Shown here: positions 8,015 to 16,492 of the stretch, piece after piece
Position numbering within the stretch: position 1 is the first letter of the stretch
How the letters are laid out: the number at the start of each line of letters is the position of its first letter
Source of the DNA: Candidatus Auribacterota bacterium
GTDB taxonomy: Bacteria; Auribacterota; Tritonobacteria; UBA1439
DNA: 61,309 bases
Reading direction: 5' to 3'
Assembly: GCA_026392015.1 (NCBI GenBank)
Contig: JAPLCW010000161.1
Span: forward strand, 1 to 61,309
Translations under genes and position numbers: made by a program
The notes under the pieces: generated by a model
The model's database searches: none
Seen by the model: only the letters and a program-made list of their open reading frames with translations
Told to the model about the DNA's origin: nothing

Positions 8015-9025
8015 CTAAAGCATCTTCGCCATCAACTTTATCAGGTCCACGCAACGGGAGGAGTAGCCCCACTCGTTGTCATACCAGCCGATCACCTTGA
8101 CCATCCGGTCACCCGAAACCATCGTGCAGAGAGAATCGAAGATGCACGATGCGGTATTCCCGATAAAGTCCGTCGTCACCAGAGGCTCATCGCAATACTC
8201 AAGGATCCCCTTGAGCGGGCCCTCCGCTGCGGCCTTCATGGCAACGTTCACCGACTCAATGGTAACGCTCTTCCTGGTCCATGCCACGAAATCAGTGATC
8301 GAAACATCAGCGGTCGGGACCCTGATTGACATGCCATCGAGTTTCCCCTTGAGATCCGGTATCACCTTGCCCACGGCCGTCGCGGCGCCCGTGGTGGTGG
8401 GGATCATGTTCACCGCGGCCGCGCGCGCGCGCCTTAAATCACTGTGCGGGAGATCGAGAATCCTCTGGTCGTTTGTATAGGAATGGATCGTAGTCATGAG
8501 GCCATGCTCAACACCGAACGAGTCATGGAGGACCTTGACCATCGGGGCGAGACAGTTCGTGGTGCAGGAGGCATTCGATATAAAGCGGTGCTCCGGCTTC
8601 ATCGTCTTCTCGTTGACCCCCATTGTGACGGTCGCATCGATATCCCCCTTAGCGGGAACGGTGAGGAGCACCTTCTTCGCCCCCGCGTCCACGTGCTTCT
8701 GGAGCTGCTCCTTCTTTCTGAAAACCCCCGAGGACTCCAGGACGATCTGGACGCCAAGATCTCGCCATGGAAGCAACGCGGGATCCTTTTCGGATAAAGC
8801 CCTGACCTCCCGCCCGTTCACCACGAATGCCCCCTCTTTCGTCTCTACCGTTCCCCTAAAGCGACCGTGCACAGAATCGTATTTCAACAGGTGCGCCAGC
8901 GTCGGGGCGTCCGTGAGATCATTCACCCCCGCCACGATGAGATCTTCCATCCCCTTCTGCTGGAGAATACGAAAAACCTGGCGCCCGATGCGCCCGAATC
9001 CGTTAATCCCTATCTTCACCGCCAT
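8015..9025 (-). CDS. gap: type I glyceraldehyde-3-phosphate dehydrogenase
   Basis: A 336-residue tetramer-forming enzyme that oxidises glyceraldehyde-3-phosphate to 1,3-bisphosphoglycerate. The NAD-binding GINGFGRIGR starts at residue 6 and VNDLTD near 34-39 suggests NAD rather than NADP preference. The active-site Cys154 lies in SNASCTTNCLAP and His181 follows. WYDNEWGYSSR is near the C-terminus. AGGAGG precedes the ATG. It heads the minus-strand block gap, zinc-ribbon protein, pgk, tpiA, secG. A strong hairpin lies in its 5' leader at 9061-9086. Confidence 0.98.
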   Translation of the reverse strand: MAVKIGINGFGRIGRQVFRILQQKGMEDLIVAGVNDLTDAPTLAHLLKYDSVHGRFRGTVETKEGAFVVNGREVRALSEKDPALLPWRDLGVQIVLESSGVFRKKEQLQKHVDAGAKKVLLTVPAKGDIDATVTMGVNEKTMKPEHRFISNASCTTNCLAPMVKVLHDSFGVEHGLMTTIHSYTNDQRILDLPHSDLRRARAAAVNMIPTTTGAATAVGKVIPDLKGKLDGMSIRVPTADVSITDFVAWTRKSVTIESVNVAMKAAAEGPLKGILEYCDEPLVTTDFIGNTASCIFDSLCTMVSGDRMVKVIGWYDNEWGYSSRCVDLIKLMAKML

Positions 9026-9060
9026 ACATCATCCTCCTTATACAGCGTAAATACTAAACT

Positions 9061-9086
9061 GGAGATCCATCACCATCTGGATCTCC
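9061..9086 (-). promoter_or_regulatory. hairpin in the gap 5' leader
   Basis: A perfect 9-bp stem (GGAGATCCA / TGGATCTCC) with an 8-nt loop lies about 35 nt upstream of the gap start codon. There is no U-run after it on the minus strand, so it is not a classic terminator. It may stabilise the mRNA 5' end or act in control of the operon; this is an inference from structure only. Confidence 0.4.
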
Positions 9087-9195
9087 TGTAATTTGACCTG
9101 ACTGGAAACCAGTGATTACCAGCACGCTGTGCGCTTAAATCTCACACCTCGCACCTGCAACTGCTGTTATAACACCTTTATTCTTATTCGCTTCC

Positions 9196-9223
9196 ACTTT
9201 AGACTTTACACCTTACACTTTAG
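9196..9223. repeat. four-unit ACTTTAC-word array upstream of gap
   Basis: Four consecutive 7-nt words (ACTTTAG, ACTTTAC, ACCTTAC, ACTTTAG) lie in the gap between tRNA-Leu and gap. I see no opposing arm here. The word class is the same as that near infB (57275-57465). Confidence 0.7.
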
Positions 9224-9235
9224 TTTCCTTAGTTC

Positions 9236-9324
9236 TGGTGCGGAAGGGGGGATTTGAACCCCCATGACCTGTCAAGGTCACAAGGCCCTCAACCTTGCGT
9301 GTCTGCCAGTTCCACCACTTCCGC
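9236..9324 (-). tRNA. tRNA-Leu(GAG)
   Basis: A complete class II tRNA. The 7-bp acceptor stem GCGGAAG pairs with CTTCCGC, followed by an A discriminator and a genome-encoded CCA. The anticodon stem CAAGG/CCTTG encloses TTGAGGG, giving anticodon GAG (leucine CUC/CUU). The long variable arm is TGACC TTGAC AGGTCA and the T loop is GTTCAAATC. It lies upstream of gap on the same strand, separated by about 210 bp. Confidence 0.96.
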
Positions 9325-9447
9325 ACAGAGAAAACAGCCTGGAAATAGGCACACACCTGCCTAACGACGCAATATTGTACTTATTTCGGCCCCATATCTC
9401 CAGTGCAAAATGCGTTGGCGGGCTAGGTCTCCCAAACCGGGGGCTTA

Positions 9448-10531
9448 AGGGTCAAACCTTTACAAATATACAATTCTACTTACGGAGAATTGTTTCGATC
9501 TTCTCAATGCGCTGGATGAGTCCCTTGTCTTCCCTCATCCTCTGGCGCAATCGACGCCTGCTCAAATGTAACGCTGCGACACTCACCCCCAATATCTTTG
9601 CGACCCCGTGCATGCCCAACCGCGCTCCCGCATGCCGACAACTAAGCTCTACCAGTGCCTGCCGCGCAGGCCCTCTCATGTAACGCTGCAAAAGAAACTC
9701 TGGCTTTAGTCCGAACTCCCTTGCCACCTCCGATGCAATCCGCTCAATCGACTGCTCCGGAACTATCTCGCCCACTTTGCTATACTCCTTCTCATCCTCC
9801 CTCCCTTTTACCTGCTCCTCATACACCCTCGCTATAAATCTGTCATCGCCTAACACAGCCTGCGCTTTCTTCTCCCGCAACGGATTCTTTATCCCTTGCC
9901 GTAATCCGATTAGGGCAAACTCCCGATACAGGCGATATCTTTCTCTTCCATTCCCTCCGATCATGCCCAGGACTATATCCTTGTATAAAAATGGAATCTC
10001 CTGCCTTCCTATATACGCACTATAGCTACTCCATGGGTACTGTTCGAGAGTCCTGACTTTCTCCTCAAATGGCACTCCCTTAAATCTGCGCAGTCGGACG
10101 GGATTGAGATGCATGTACCGACTAAGTTCTAAAAGATAGCTGTCCGCATCTACTAGAATCGCCTTATACCTCCCCTGATACAGATGTCCTGCCCTCCCAT
10201 ATTTCTTATTGAAGTACATAATATACGCCGTATTGAATCTCTGCATGAACTTGGCCAAATTCGGAAGGCGCGTTCTTAAAAGAAAGTGAAAGTGATTGTC
10301 CATAACACAATAACCGTGTACCTCCAAACTGAACTCCTGTGCCCTCTCGTCCAGCAGTTCAAGAAACTTATGTCGGTCCTTATCGCTGCGGAATATGCGC
10401 GCTCTTTCATTACCTCGGCAGGTAATGTGATACCAAGCCCCAGCGTATTGGATCCTCAATGGTCTGACCATGTCTCAATTATAAGCTATCTCTAATATAT
10501 TGCAATTGTTTATTTGTAAAGGTTTGACCCT
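9448..10531 (-). mobile_element. one-gene Y1-transposase element with 28-bp inverted ends
   Basis: The element is bounded by inverted repeats at 9448-9475 and 10504-10531 (start AGGGTCAAACCTTTAC), matching at 27 of 28 positions. The only gene inside is the HUH transposase, whose stop directly abuts the left repeat. The right repeat provides the last codons and stop of the membrane-protein gene beyond it, which marks an insertion into the 3' end of that gene. No clear target-site duplication is seen. REP-associated Y1 transposases usually act on hairpins, so long inverted ends are notable. Confidence 0.75.
9476..10471 (-). CDS. REP-associated-type tyrosine (HUH, Y1) transposase
   Basis: A 331-residue transposase of the IS200-like/REP-associated group. 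The HUH motif is His60-Phe-His62 in DNHFHFLL, and the likely nucleophile is Tyr119 in SRYMHLNPVR, the usual RAYT arrangement. The N-terminus RPLRIQYAGAWYHITCRGN is typical. Residues about 235-315 form an extra C-terminal helix-rich domain resembling the DnaA C-terminal helix-turn-helix (SCRHAGARLGMHGVAKILGV), often found in this subgroup and likely to bind DNA. The enzyme should nick and join single-stranded DNA at the element ends. All motifs are intact, so it may still be active. Confidence 0.93.
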   Translation of the reverse strand: MVRPLRIQYAGAWYHITCRGNERARIFRSDKDRHKFLELLDERAQEFSLEVHGYCVMDNHFHFLLRTRLPNLAKFMQRFNTAYIMYFNKKYGRAGHLYQGRYKAILVDADSYLLELSRYMHLNPVRLRRFKGVPFEEKVRTLEQYPWSSYSAYIGRQEIPFLYKDIVLGMIGGNGRERYRLYREFALIGLRQGIKNPLREKKAQAVLGDDRFIARVYEEQVKGREDEKEYSKVGEIVPEQSIERIASEVAREFGLKPEFLLQRYMRGPARQALVELSCRHAGARLGMHGVAKILGVSVAALHLSRRRLRQRMREDKGLIQRIEKIETILRK

Positions 10532-11880
10532 AATGATACTAATGATACGATATAGTAGAGCATCAATGGCACGACAATAAGCATCGTGCGGTTGATCGTG
10601 GTGCCTATCCTTAGAAATTCAAAAAATGGAGTACAGGTAAAGGCCCCCAGAAGAACAACCAGCGTCAAGAGTATGGGAATCAGCAGGTATTTAAGATCAT
10701 TTTTCACCGCCAGGGGAATGCTGACAATAACCGCGGGGACAAACAGTTCCCAGAGGATATTGTAGTTGCCCGAGTCGAAACAATATGACGCGAGCAGCGC
10801 AAACGCCTCCGGATGGAATTCAAATCTGAAAAAGTTCGCCCCCATGCCCGTCGCCAGCCCGTAGTGCGCCTTCACGATGATCCACGGCATGCTGGGCAGA
10901 ATTGAGATTGCCAGATAGGCAAACGTCTTTCCCGCCAGTTTTCGCCATCCCGCCTTCCCTCCGGCCAGAGAGAGTATCACCACCGGCAACGCACCGGCAA
11001 TGAACACCGCGCCCATTTCCTCCTTGACGGATAATCCCACAGCGAACAGGAGCGCGGAGAGCGCACCGTAGAAATCATCCCGCTGCTCGATCCATCGATA
11101 GAGATAAAGCATGCCGCTTAAAAAATAGAAACCTGCCACACTATCACAATAGGCAAAGGCGGCATGAAACGTCAGGAGCGGGACACTCAGCAGCATATAC
11201 GTTCCCATGAACGCGACCGCGGAGCCGGAGCGCCGCCGTAGTTGCGCATAGAACACAACACCCAGGCTGATAAAGAATCCCAGTGTGTTCCAGTTGACCG
11301 CCCATTCCATCCACTCCCCCGCCCACAGGGAAACCCAGGTCTTAAATAAAGGGACGCCGTTTGGATAATGCCTCAGATTTCCTCCCAGGAAATCCGGGTC
11401 CCTTTCATTGCAGATTATCCCCCTCCCATAAAAATAGACCTTGGCCTTATAGTTCCAGCACGAAACGCTATCGTCAAAATAGGAGGGGACCGTGGCGATA
11501 TCCAGAGCTACCCAGAAAATCTTCCAGACTATAATGCATGCGAGCACCCCGATCACAATCCGTGTACCCACCGCCCGGCGCTCCGGGAATTCCGCAGGGC
11601 GCGAGGAAACAGTCGTCCGCCGCCTCCACATCCAGAGGAATCCTCCCCCGACAAGAAATGGCCAGAGCAGGATCGAAGTCGTGAAGAGACTGAACCGTAT
11701 CCCTGCAATCCCCATGTAAAAAAGGAAGAAGCTGACCAGCCCGCTCCCCAGGGCAAAACTCAGCGCCCACCTTTCCGCACACCGAAGGCGTGCCCTCTCG
11801 CCCTCCACCGCGCAGAGCAGAATAAATCCCAGCACTGTGGGAATCAGATAGGCCAGGACCACCCGCGCGATCAGGAACAT
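10510..11880 (-). CDS. polytopic GT-C-type glycosyltransferase-like membrane protein; 3' end altered by insertion
   Basis: A 456-residue protein with about eleven to twelve predicted membrane helices. The first extracytoplasmic loop holds PSYFDDSVSCWNYKAKVYF with a DD pair, as in PMT/ArnT-like GT-C enzymes that use lipid-linked sugars. I infer a role in transferring sugar to a lipid or surface glycan; the donor is unknown. The last seven codons (LGSNLYK) and the stop lie inside the right inverted repeat of the Y1 element, and the codons just before are a duplicated 9-bp unit (TAATGATAC twice). The native C-terminus is therefore probably lost. It follows the next gene by 2 bp. Confidence 0.75.
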   Translation of the reverse strand: MFLIARVVLAYLIPTVLGFILLCAVEGERARLRCAERWALSFALGSGLVSFFLFYMGIAGIRFSLFTTSILLWPFLVGGGFLWMWRRRTTVSSRPAEFPERRAVGTRIVIGVLACIIVWKIFWVALDIATVPSYFDDSVSCWNYKAKVYFYGRGIICNERDPDFLGGNLRHYPNGVPLFKTWVSLWAGEWMEWAVNWNTLGFFISLGVVFYAQLRRRSGSAVAFMGTYMLLSVPLLTFHAAFAYCDSVAGFYFLSGMLYLYRWIEQRDDFYGALSALLFAVGLSVKEEMGAVFIAGALPVVILSLAGGKAGWRKLAGKTFAYLAISILPSMPWIIVKAHYGLATGMGANFFRFEFHPEAFALLASYCFDSGNYNILWELFVPAVIVSIPLAVKNDLKYLLIPILLTLVVLLGAFTCTPFFEFLRIGTTINRTMLIVVPLMLYYIVSLVSLGSNLYK

Positions 11881-11882
11881 GG

Positions 11883-13103
11883 CTATCTGTCCTCCCTAAA
11901 AATGAACTCATCCGGCCCTGATGTCGCAACGACCCTCCCAGGTTTTGAAATGACGTGCTCGCCTTCCACGCTCCGATACCACAGGCAGCGACCGGCTGCA
12001 TCCACGCGGATGTTCACATCGTGATACACCACATGCCAGGGGATGGCTTTTGCATCATACACATTAGAAATCTCACGTGACTTCATTCTCCGCGGATAGA
12101 GGAAATATCGCATCCGACAGTCGAATGGCCAATCGGGCGCCGAATAGAAATGGAACTGATCCTGCTGCGGGATATGCTTTCGGCACAAATCGACAAACCG
12201 GTAGAAATCGCCAAGATCGGGGAATATCTTATCGGCCTCAGCAGGTTTCAGATATGCAGTATAAATATCAGCGAAACACGCAAACTGACTGTATGTTTCC
12301 CTCATGTCATAGACACACCAGAGAAACAACATCGCTGCGCCTATTCCGGAGATCACCCTGAGCCTCCGGGTCTGTCCGGTCCTCATGTATGCAACTGCCC
12401 CGTACACCAACACAATAAGCGCTGCGATACCGAGCCCGCGGACAAACGGGATACCCAGGAACTGAGGTCCGCTCAACGAGTTGATCGAGGCGAGGGTGAG
12501 CCGACGAGGCATCCAGAATTCCTTCCATTGGGAAATAAGATACTCTTCCAATGAAAAGGGCGCGATCTCAACGGAGCCTATCTCGATGAGACCGGGATAC
12601 CCTTTGAATATCAATTCAACCTGCTCGATCCTGCCGCGCCACAAAGGGGAGTGGGCCAACTCGATCCAGTGAGTGTGAAAGTTCCGATCGAAGGGGAGTT
12701 GCATGGTGATATCGCCGCTCTTGTCGGGCGCATTGCCCGCCCGCCACACCACGCTGAGGTACCGGGGAGAACCCGTTCTGAGAGTGATTACAAGATATCG
12801 ATCCGTTTCGGGAACTATCGCCTGGGACGGCGGCAGCGCCAGCCGGCATTCATTCCCCCCGGATACGCGCAAGACACCCCCACGGACGAGCGCTCTATCG
12901 GCGCCCGCAGTCCCCCACCCGCTCAACCCATCCGATTGATTGAACCGGTAGCTGACAGCCTTCGAGGATGCGGGGGCCGCTGCGAGCATACAGACAAAGA
13001 AAAATATCGGGCCCCGGAAGGGAATATGGCATTTCGCCGTGCGGGGACGGCGCGGGCAGACAGGGACGTCGAATTTGCCTTCACTCCCATCGCGGTGCAC
13101 CAT
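11883..13103 (-). CDS. membrane-anchored protein of unknown function in glycan cluster
   Basis: A 406-residue protein I do not recognise. An N-terminal hydrophobic stretch (GPIFFFVCMLAAAPASSKA, about 32-50) may be a signal peptide with a long basic lead. Residues about 55-200 look like a beta-rich extracytoplasmic domain with SYRFNQSDGLSGWG, recalling carbohydrate-binding or jelly-roll folds. Two membrane helices follow (IAALIVLVYGAVAYM and ISGIGAAMLFLWCVY), then a soluble C-terminal part. The ATG at 13103 has GGAGG nine bases upstream and is preferred over a GTG at 13121. It is tightly linked to the downstream GT-C gene and probably works with it. Confidence 0.7.
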   Translation of the reverse strand: MVHRDGSEGKFDVPVCPRRPRTAKCHIPFRGPIFFFVCMLAAAPASSKAVSYRFNQSDGLSGWGTAGADRALVRGGVLRVSGGNECRLALPPSQAIVPETDRYLVITLRTGSPRYLSVVWRAGNAPDKSGDITMQLPFDRNFHTHWIELAHSPLWRGRIEQVELIFKGYPGLIEIGSVEIAPFSLEEYLISQWKEFWMPRRLTLASINSLSGPQFLGIPFVRGLGIAALIVLVYGAVAYMRTGQTRRLRVISGIGAAMLFLWCVYDMRETYSQFACFADIYTAYLKPAEADKIFPDLGDFYRFVDLCRKHIPQQDQFHFYSAPDWPFDCRMRYFLYPRRMKSREISNVYDAKAIPWHVVYHDVNIRVDAAGRCLWYRSVEGEHVISKPGRVVATSGPDEFIFREDR

Positions 13104-13148
13104 CGGCGGCGCCCTCCACACCAGCCTGTTCGGATTACTAGACTGCTC

Positions 13149-13294
13149 TGTTCACCAACTTTTAATGTTTTAACCGCGGATTATGCGGATTACGCTGATT
13201 TGCATTATTTAATCCGCCCAATCCGCGCAATCCGTGGTTGCATATGTTTGGCCGCCAAGATTGCTCTTTACTTCGTCTGCTGAATAATCCAGGC
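13149..13294. repeat. palindromic repeat element, family A copy 1
   Basis: The element runs from ctgttcaccaac to tgaataatccaggc. Inside, three 9-nt GCGGATTAN-type words (13175-13200) face three AATCCGNNN words (13211-13237), so the arms pair. Its right end overlaps the TAG stop of the DUF2079 gene. Related copies lie near 20.2, 23.2, 24.7 and 57.1 kb. Confidence 0.75.
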
Positions 13295-15264
13295 TACGGA
13301 AGAACCAGATCCCGTGCCCCGGCATAGGCGGGCCAGCCCTTGAACCTCGCTCTCTGCTCGGTAACGATAGTCTTGATAAACTCCTCCTCGCTGCCGAACA
13401 CCAGCATCATATCGTATTCTCCACGGCGCGCCTCCCGGGGGACGAGGATGTTGCAGCTCTGCACGACAACCTCTCCCTCTTTCCATCGTGAGGAGGGGTA
13501 GATCCGATATGGCGCAAAGAGCACCTGCTCGAACGAGTATGCCGGATCCCTGCGGCTGACAAATCGGGCGGCAATAAAGAAGTTGTCCCTGACATTTTTC
13601 AAACGCTGGCAGTATACATCGAGCGAAATAACAGCTTCCCCCATCACCGCACCCGTGGCGAGCGTATACCCGCACAGCTTCATTTCCGGAATCGGCACAC
13701 GGTCCAACGCATGCCCCGCTTCTCTGCACTCACCCGTCCTGACAACGCCGAGGCGCGGACTCTCTCCCCTCGTGAAGAGAGCGAGAGAGTTGACCGTCGC
13801 GGCCAACTGCCAGTTGCCTTCCATTAAAAATTTGTACACACCCCTGTCGCCGCCGGGGGTGTAGAAATCATAGAACGTGAGGGGATCGTTAAAATCCACA
13901 AGCGCATACCGGCTGAACTTCTGCGCCTCCGACGCGTCAACCCTGTACGATGAATCACGCACGCCGGCGTAGATATGGTAAAAATAAAAGAGAACGCTCC
14001 GCATCGAAAGTTTGGGCGCAAATTCAAACGTCGCAACCACGGGGACCTCGGCAGGGATCTGATCCACCATCTTCTGCCTGACCCCGTCCTCCTGCGTGTA
14101 TTTCCACTCCCCCATTTGCCCCGGCAAACCGCACAGCGGCCCTATCGACCATGCAGAGATGAGCGCGCAGAAAAGAATGATCACACAGAGGCTGCCGCCC
14201 CTCTTCGCCATTCCCTTCCACCGGAGAATATTCCGGATACCGTAAACGGACGCGATGAAGATCATGGGGGTAATGATGGAAGAGTACTGATACTTGATTG
14301 AAAAATGGGGCGCGCGCTGGGACAACAGTCCCTCCGCAAGTGAGATCAATGTCATGATCATCGCACCCGGCGAAAAGAGGGGCATGAAACTCACCGGGGC
14401 ATAAAGGTGAAGCAGATACTGAATCTTCGGAGCAGTCATCACCCCCTTCCAGACCACGCCCGGGCTGGAAACAACCGTGGTGACGATTTCCGAGAGTGAA
14501 TTGCCGAGCCAGCTGTAAAAGGCAAGGCCTCCCTTCGAGATCTCGGTTGTTCTCAATGTCACCGGGATAAAACATGGCTGAATGAACTTGATGCAGAGAA
14601 TAAACCAACCCGGGGCGGCAAGGAGGGGCGTTAACCCCCATTTTAAACCCGCCCTGCCTTCGCGCCCGTAGTCCGCCAGGGTTTTTGTAAGGGCAAAGAC
14701 GCCAACGGCAAAGACAGGCAGTGCAATGTCCTCCCGGCACACGAGGCAGAGAAAGATAAAAACGCAAAACAGACGCCATTTTCTTCTCAGATAGAAATAG
14801 AACATCCATAAGAGCAGGGGAGTGGAAAAGGATATCGTATGGAACTCGAACAAGTTGACCCAGTTGAGCGCGGGATAGACAAGGTAGCAGAAGGCGCACA
14901 AAAGGCCGACAGACGGCGCGACCAGCTCATTCCCGATAAGAAAGACCGGCCACGCACCAATGGCAAGCGCCAGGGATTGAAGAATCAACAGGGTCATGGG
15001 ACCGGGAAAGACGGCGTAGAGCGGCGCCAGCCCCAGGATGATCAGCTCGACATGCCCTCCGTTCAGAACGGTGCACTCCCCGGGAGAGCTGGAAATTATC
15101 GATCCATGAATCGCGTTCCAGAAGGCCTGATTTATGACGGCGAGATCGATGTCATGGAAAGAGAAGGAACGGTATCGGTAGCCGGCTATCGCAGAAAATG
15201 ATACGGCATACGCAACGATCAAAATAATCAACACGATGCGGGGGATCCCCTTACTCATTTTCAT
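13294..15264 (-). CDS. DUF2079-family polytopic membrane protein
   Basis: A 656-residue membrane protein with roughly ten helices in the first 420 residues. The motif HDIDLAVINQAFWNAIHG after the first helix is the DUF2079 hallmark; the family is related in topology to GT-C glycosyltransferases. The last 200 residues form a soluble, probably beta-rich domain that is not part of the family core. An ATG at 15264 places the first helix at the N-terminus; an ATG at 15303 or TTG at 15312 is possible. The TAG stop coincides with the end of a family A repeat element. The role in the glycan cluster is inferred from context. Confidence 0.82.
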   Translation of the reverse strand: MKMSKGIPRIVLIILIVAYAVSFSAIAGYRYRSFSFHDIDLAVINQAFWNAIHGSIISSSPGECTVLNGGHVELIILGLAPLYAVFPGPMTLLILQSLALAIGAWPVFLIGNELVAPSVGLLCAFCYLVYPALNWVNLFEFHTISFSTPLLLWMFYFYLRRKWRLFCVFIFLCLVCREDIALPVFAVGVFALTKTLADYGREGRAGLKWGLTPLLAAPGWFILCIKFIQPCFIPVTLRTTEISKGGLAFYSWLGNSLSEIVTTVVSSPGVVWKGVMTAPKIQYLLHLYAPVSFMPLFSPGAMIMTLISLAEGLLSQRAPHFSIKYQYSSIITPMIFIASVYGIRNILRWKGMAKRGGSLCVIILFCALISAWSIGPLCGLPGQMGEWKYTQEDGVRQKMVDQIPAEVPVVATFEFAPKLSMRSVLFYFYHIYAGVRDSSYRVDASEAQKFSRYALVDFNDPLTFYDFYTPGGDRGVYKFLMEGNWQLAATVNSLALFTRGESPRLGVVRTGECREAGHALDRVPIPEMKLCGYTLATGAVMGEAVISLDVYCQRLKNVRDNFFIAARFVSRRDPAYSFEQVLFAPYRIYPSSRWKEGEVVVQSCNILVPREARRGEYDMMLVFGSEEEFIKTIVTEQRARFKGWPAYAGARDLVLP

Positions 15265-15403
15265 ATGACCTGATTGTGCGGCGGGAACAAGATGCAGAAT
15301 CATCCGCCGCAAGGTGAATAATCCGAGTCCCGCGTTTCATCGCTCAACCCCCTCTAAAAAGCGAGGCCGGATTTCGGGCGGAAGCTCCCTCGGCCGGTTC
15401 TCT

Positions 15404-16492
15404 TCAGCTATTTTCAGGCGTCGCCAGCATCTTCTCCGAGATAAGAAACTGCTTTATCTTTGCGCCCAGTGGTTGCCGGCGCATGATCTTCTCGAACAGC
15501 AACGCATCTGATATTTTCCGAAGGGATTGCGCTCTGTATCTTTTTGAAACTATTTCCGGCAGATGGACTATATTCCAGCAGATCCCCTGTACTACATTAC
15601 AGCCCGATCTAAAATTACCCCGGCCTATCAGGAATAAGGAGAAACAGAGCCAGATAAAAAGATGCCGCGGCAGGATCACAATCATCCGTTTCGCGCTCAG
15701 ATTCTTGATCAAGGTCATTATATAGTTTTTAGTCCCATGGAATCGAATATTATAGTTATTTTCCTCCCTGGAGAGGATTCTCCCGCTTGTTCCGAATTCA
15801 TGATAGACAACCGACGCGGGACAAAAAACGGTCTTATATCCCGCGAGCCAGGATCTCCATCCCAGGTCCGTCTCCTCCATATAGATGAAATAGTCTTCAT
15901 CGAACCCGCCGGTTTGGTCAAATACGCCTTTTCTGATGAACGCCCCTGCGGATTTGGCGGCCAGGAGCTCCACCTGCTGATCGTACTGGCCTTTGTCCAC
16001 CTCTCCATGCCGTGCCCTTTGAAGCAGGAACCCGTTCTGGCCGAGATATTCACCCGCATAGTCGTAGCGATCCCTTTCCCTCGCGAGCAACAACTTGCAC
16101 TGGAGGGACCCCACTTCCCGATCGCCCTCAAAAATCTTTAGCGCCTCCCCCATCCAGTGCGTATCGACCTGTGTGTCATTATCCAGAAATGCCAGATATT
16201 CTCCCCGGGCGATCTTCGCGCCCTCGTTTCGCGCCTTTGCGGGTCCGACATTTTTCCCCAGTTCCAGATATCTAATTCTTCCTGCGTATTCACGGAAAGT
16301 TTCACGAAGAGAAGAAACGCTCCCGTCGCTGGAGCCGTTATCAACGACAATCAGTTCGTAATTATCATAACTATTCTTAAAAACCGAATCCAGGCAACGG
16401 CGTAAAAACTCCTTTCCGTTATAGTTTGCAATAATAACCGAGACCCTGGGCGAAATAGCGTGTCGGGTAATCTTCCGTCTGCCTTTATTCAT
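15404..16492 (-). CDS. family 2 glycosyltransferase (rhamnosyltransferase-like)
   Basis: A 362-residue GT2 enzyme. The GT-A fold starts with SPRVSVIIANYNGKEFLRRC and has IVVDNGSSDGS. The metal-binding DXD is DND in YLAFLDNDTQ. The acceptor-side motif IYMEETDLGWR and SVVYHEFG are typical of rhamnosyltransferase-type GT2 proteins. A membrane-associated helix near residues 265-290 (LFIWLCFSLFLIGR) suggests attachment to the inner membrane. The ATG at 16492 lies 8 bp inside the end of the upstream radical SAM gene, so the two are probably translationally coupled; the longer upstream frame lacks support. Confidence 0.9.
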   Translation of the reverse strand: MNKGRRKITRHAISPRVSVIIANYNGKEFLRRCLDSVFKNSYDNYELIVVDNGSSDGSVSSLRETFREYAGRIRYLELGKNVGPAKARNEGAKIARGEYLAFLDNDTQVDTHWMGEALKIFEGDREVGSLQCKLLLARERDRYDYAGEYLGQNGFLLQRARHGEVDKGQYDQQVELLAAKSAGAFIRKGVFDQTGGFDEDYFIYMEETDLGWRSWLAGYKTVFCPASVVYHEFGTSGRILSREENNYNIRFHGTKNYIMTLIKNLSAKRMIVILPRHLFIWLCFSLFLIGRGNFRSGCNVVQGICWNIVHLPEIVSKRYRAQSLRKISDALLFEKIMRRQPLGAKIKQFLISEKMLATPENS

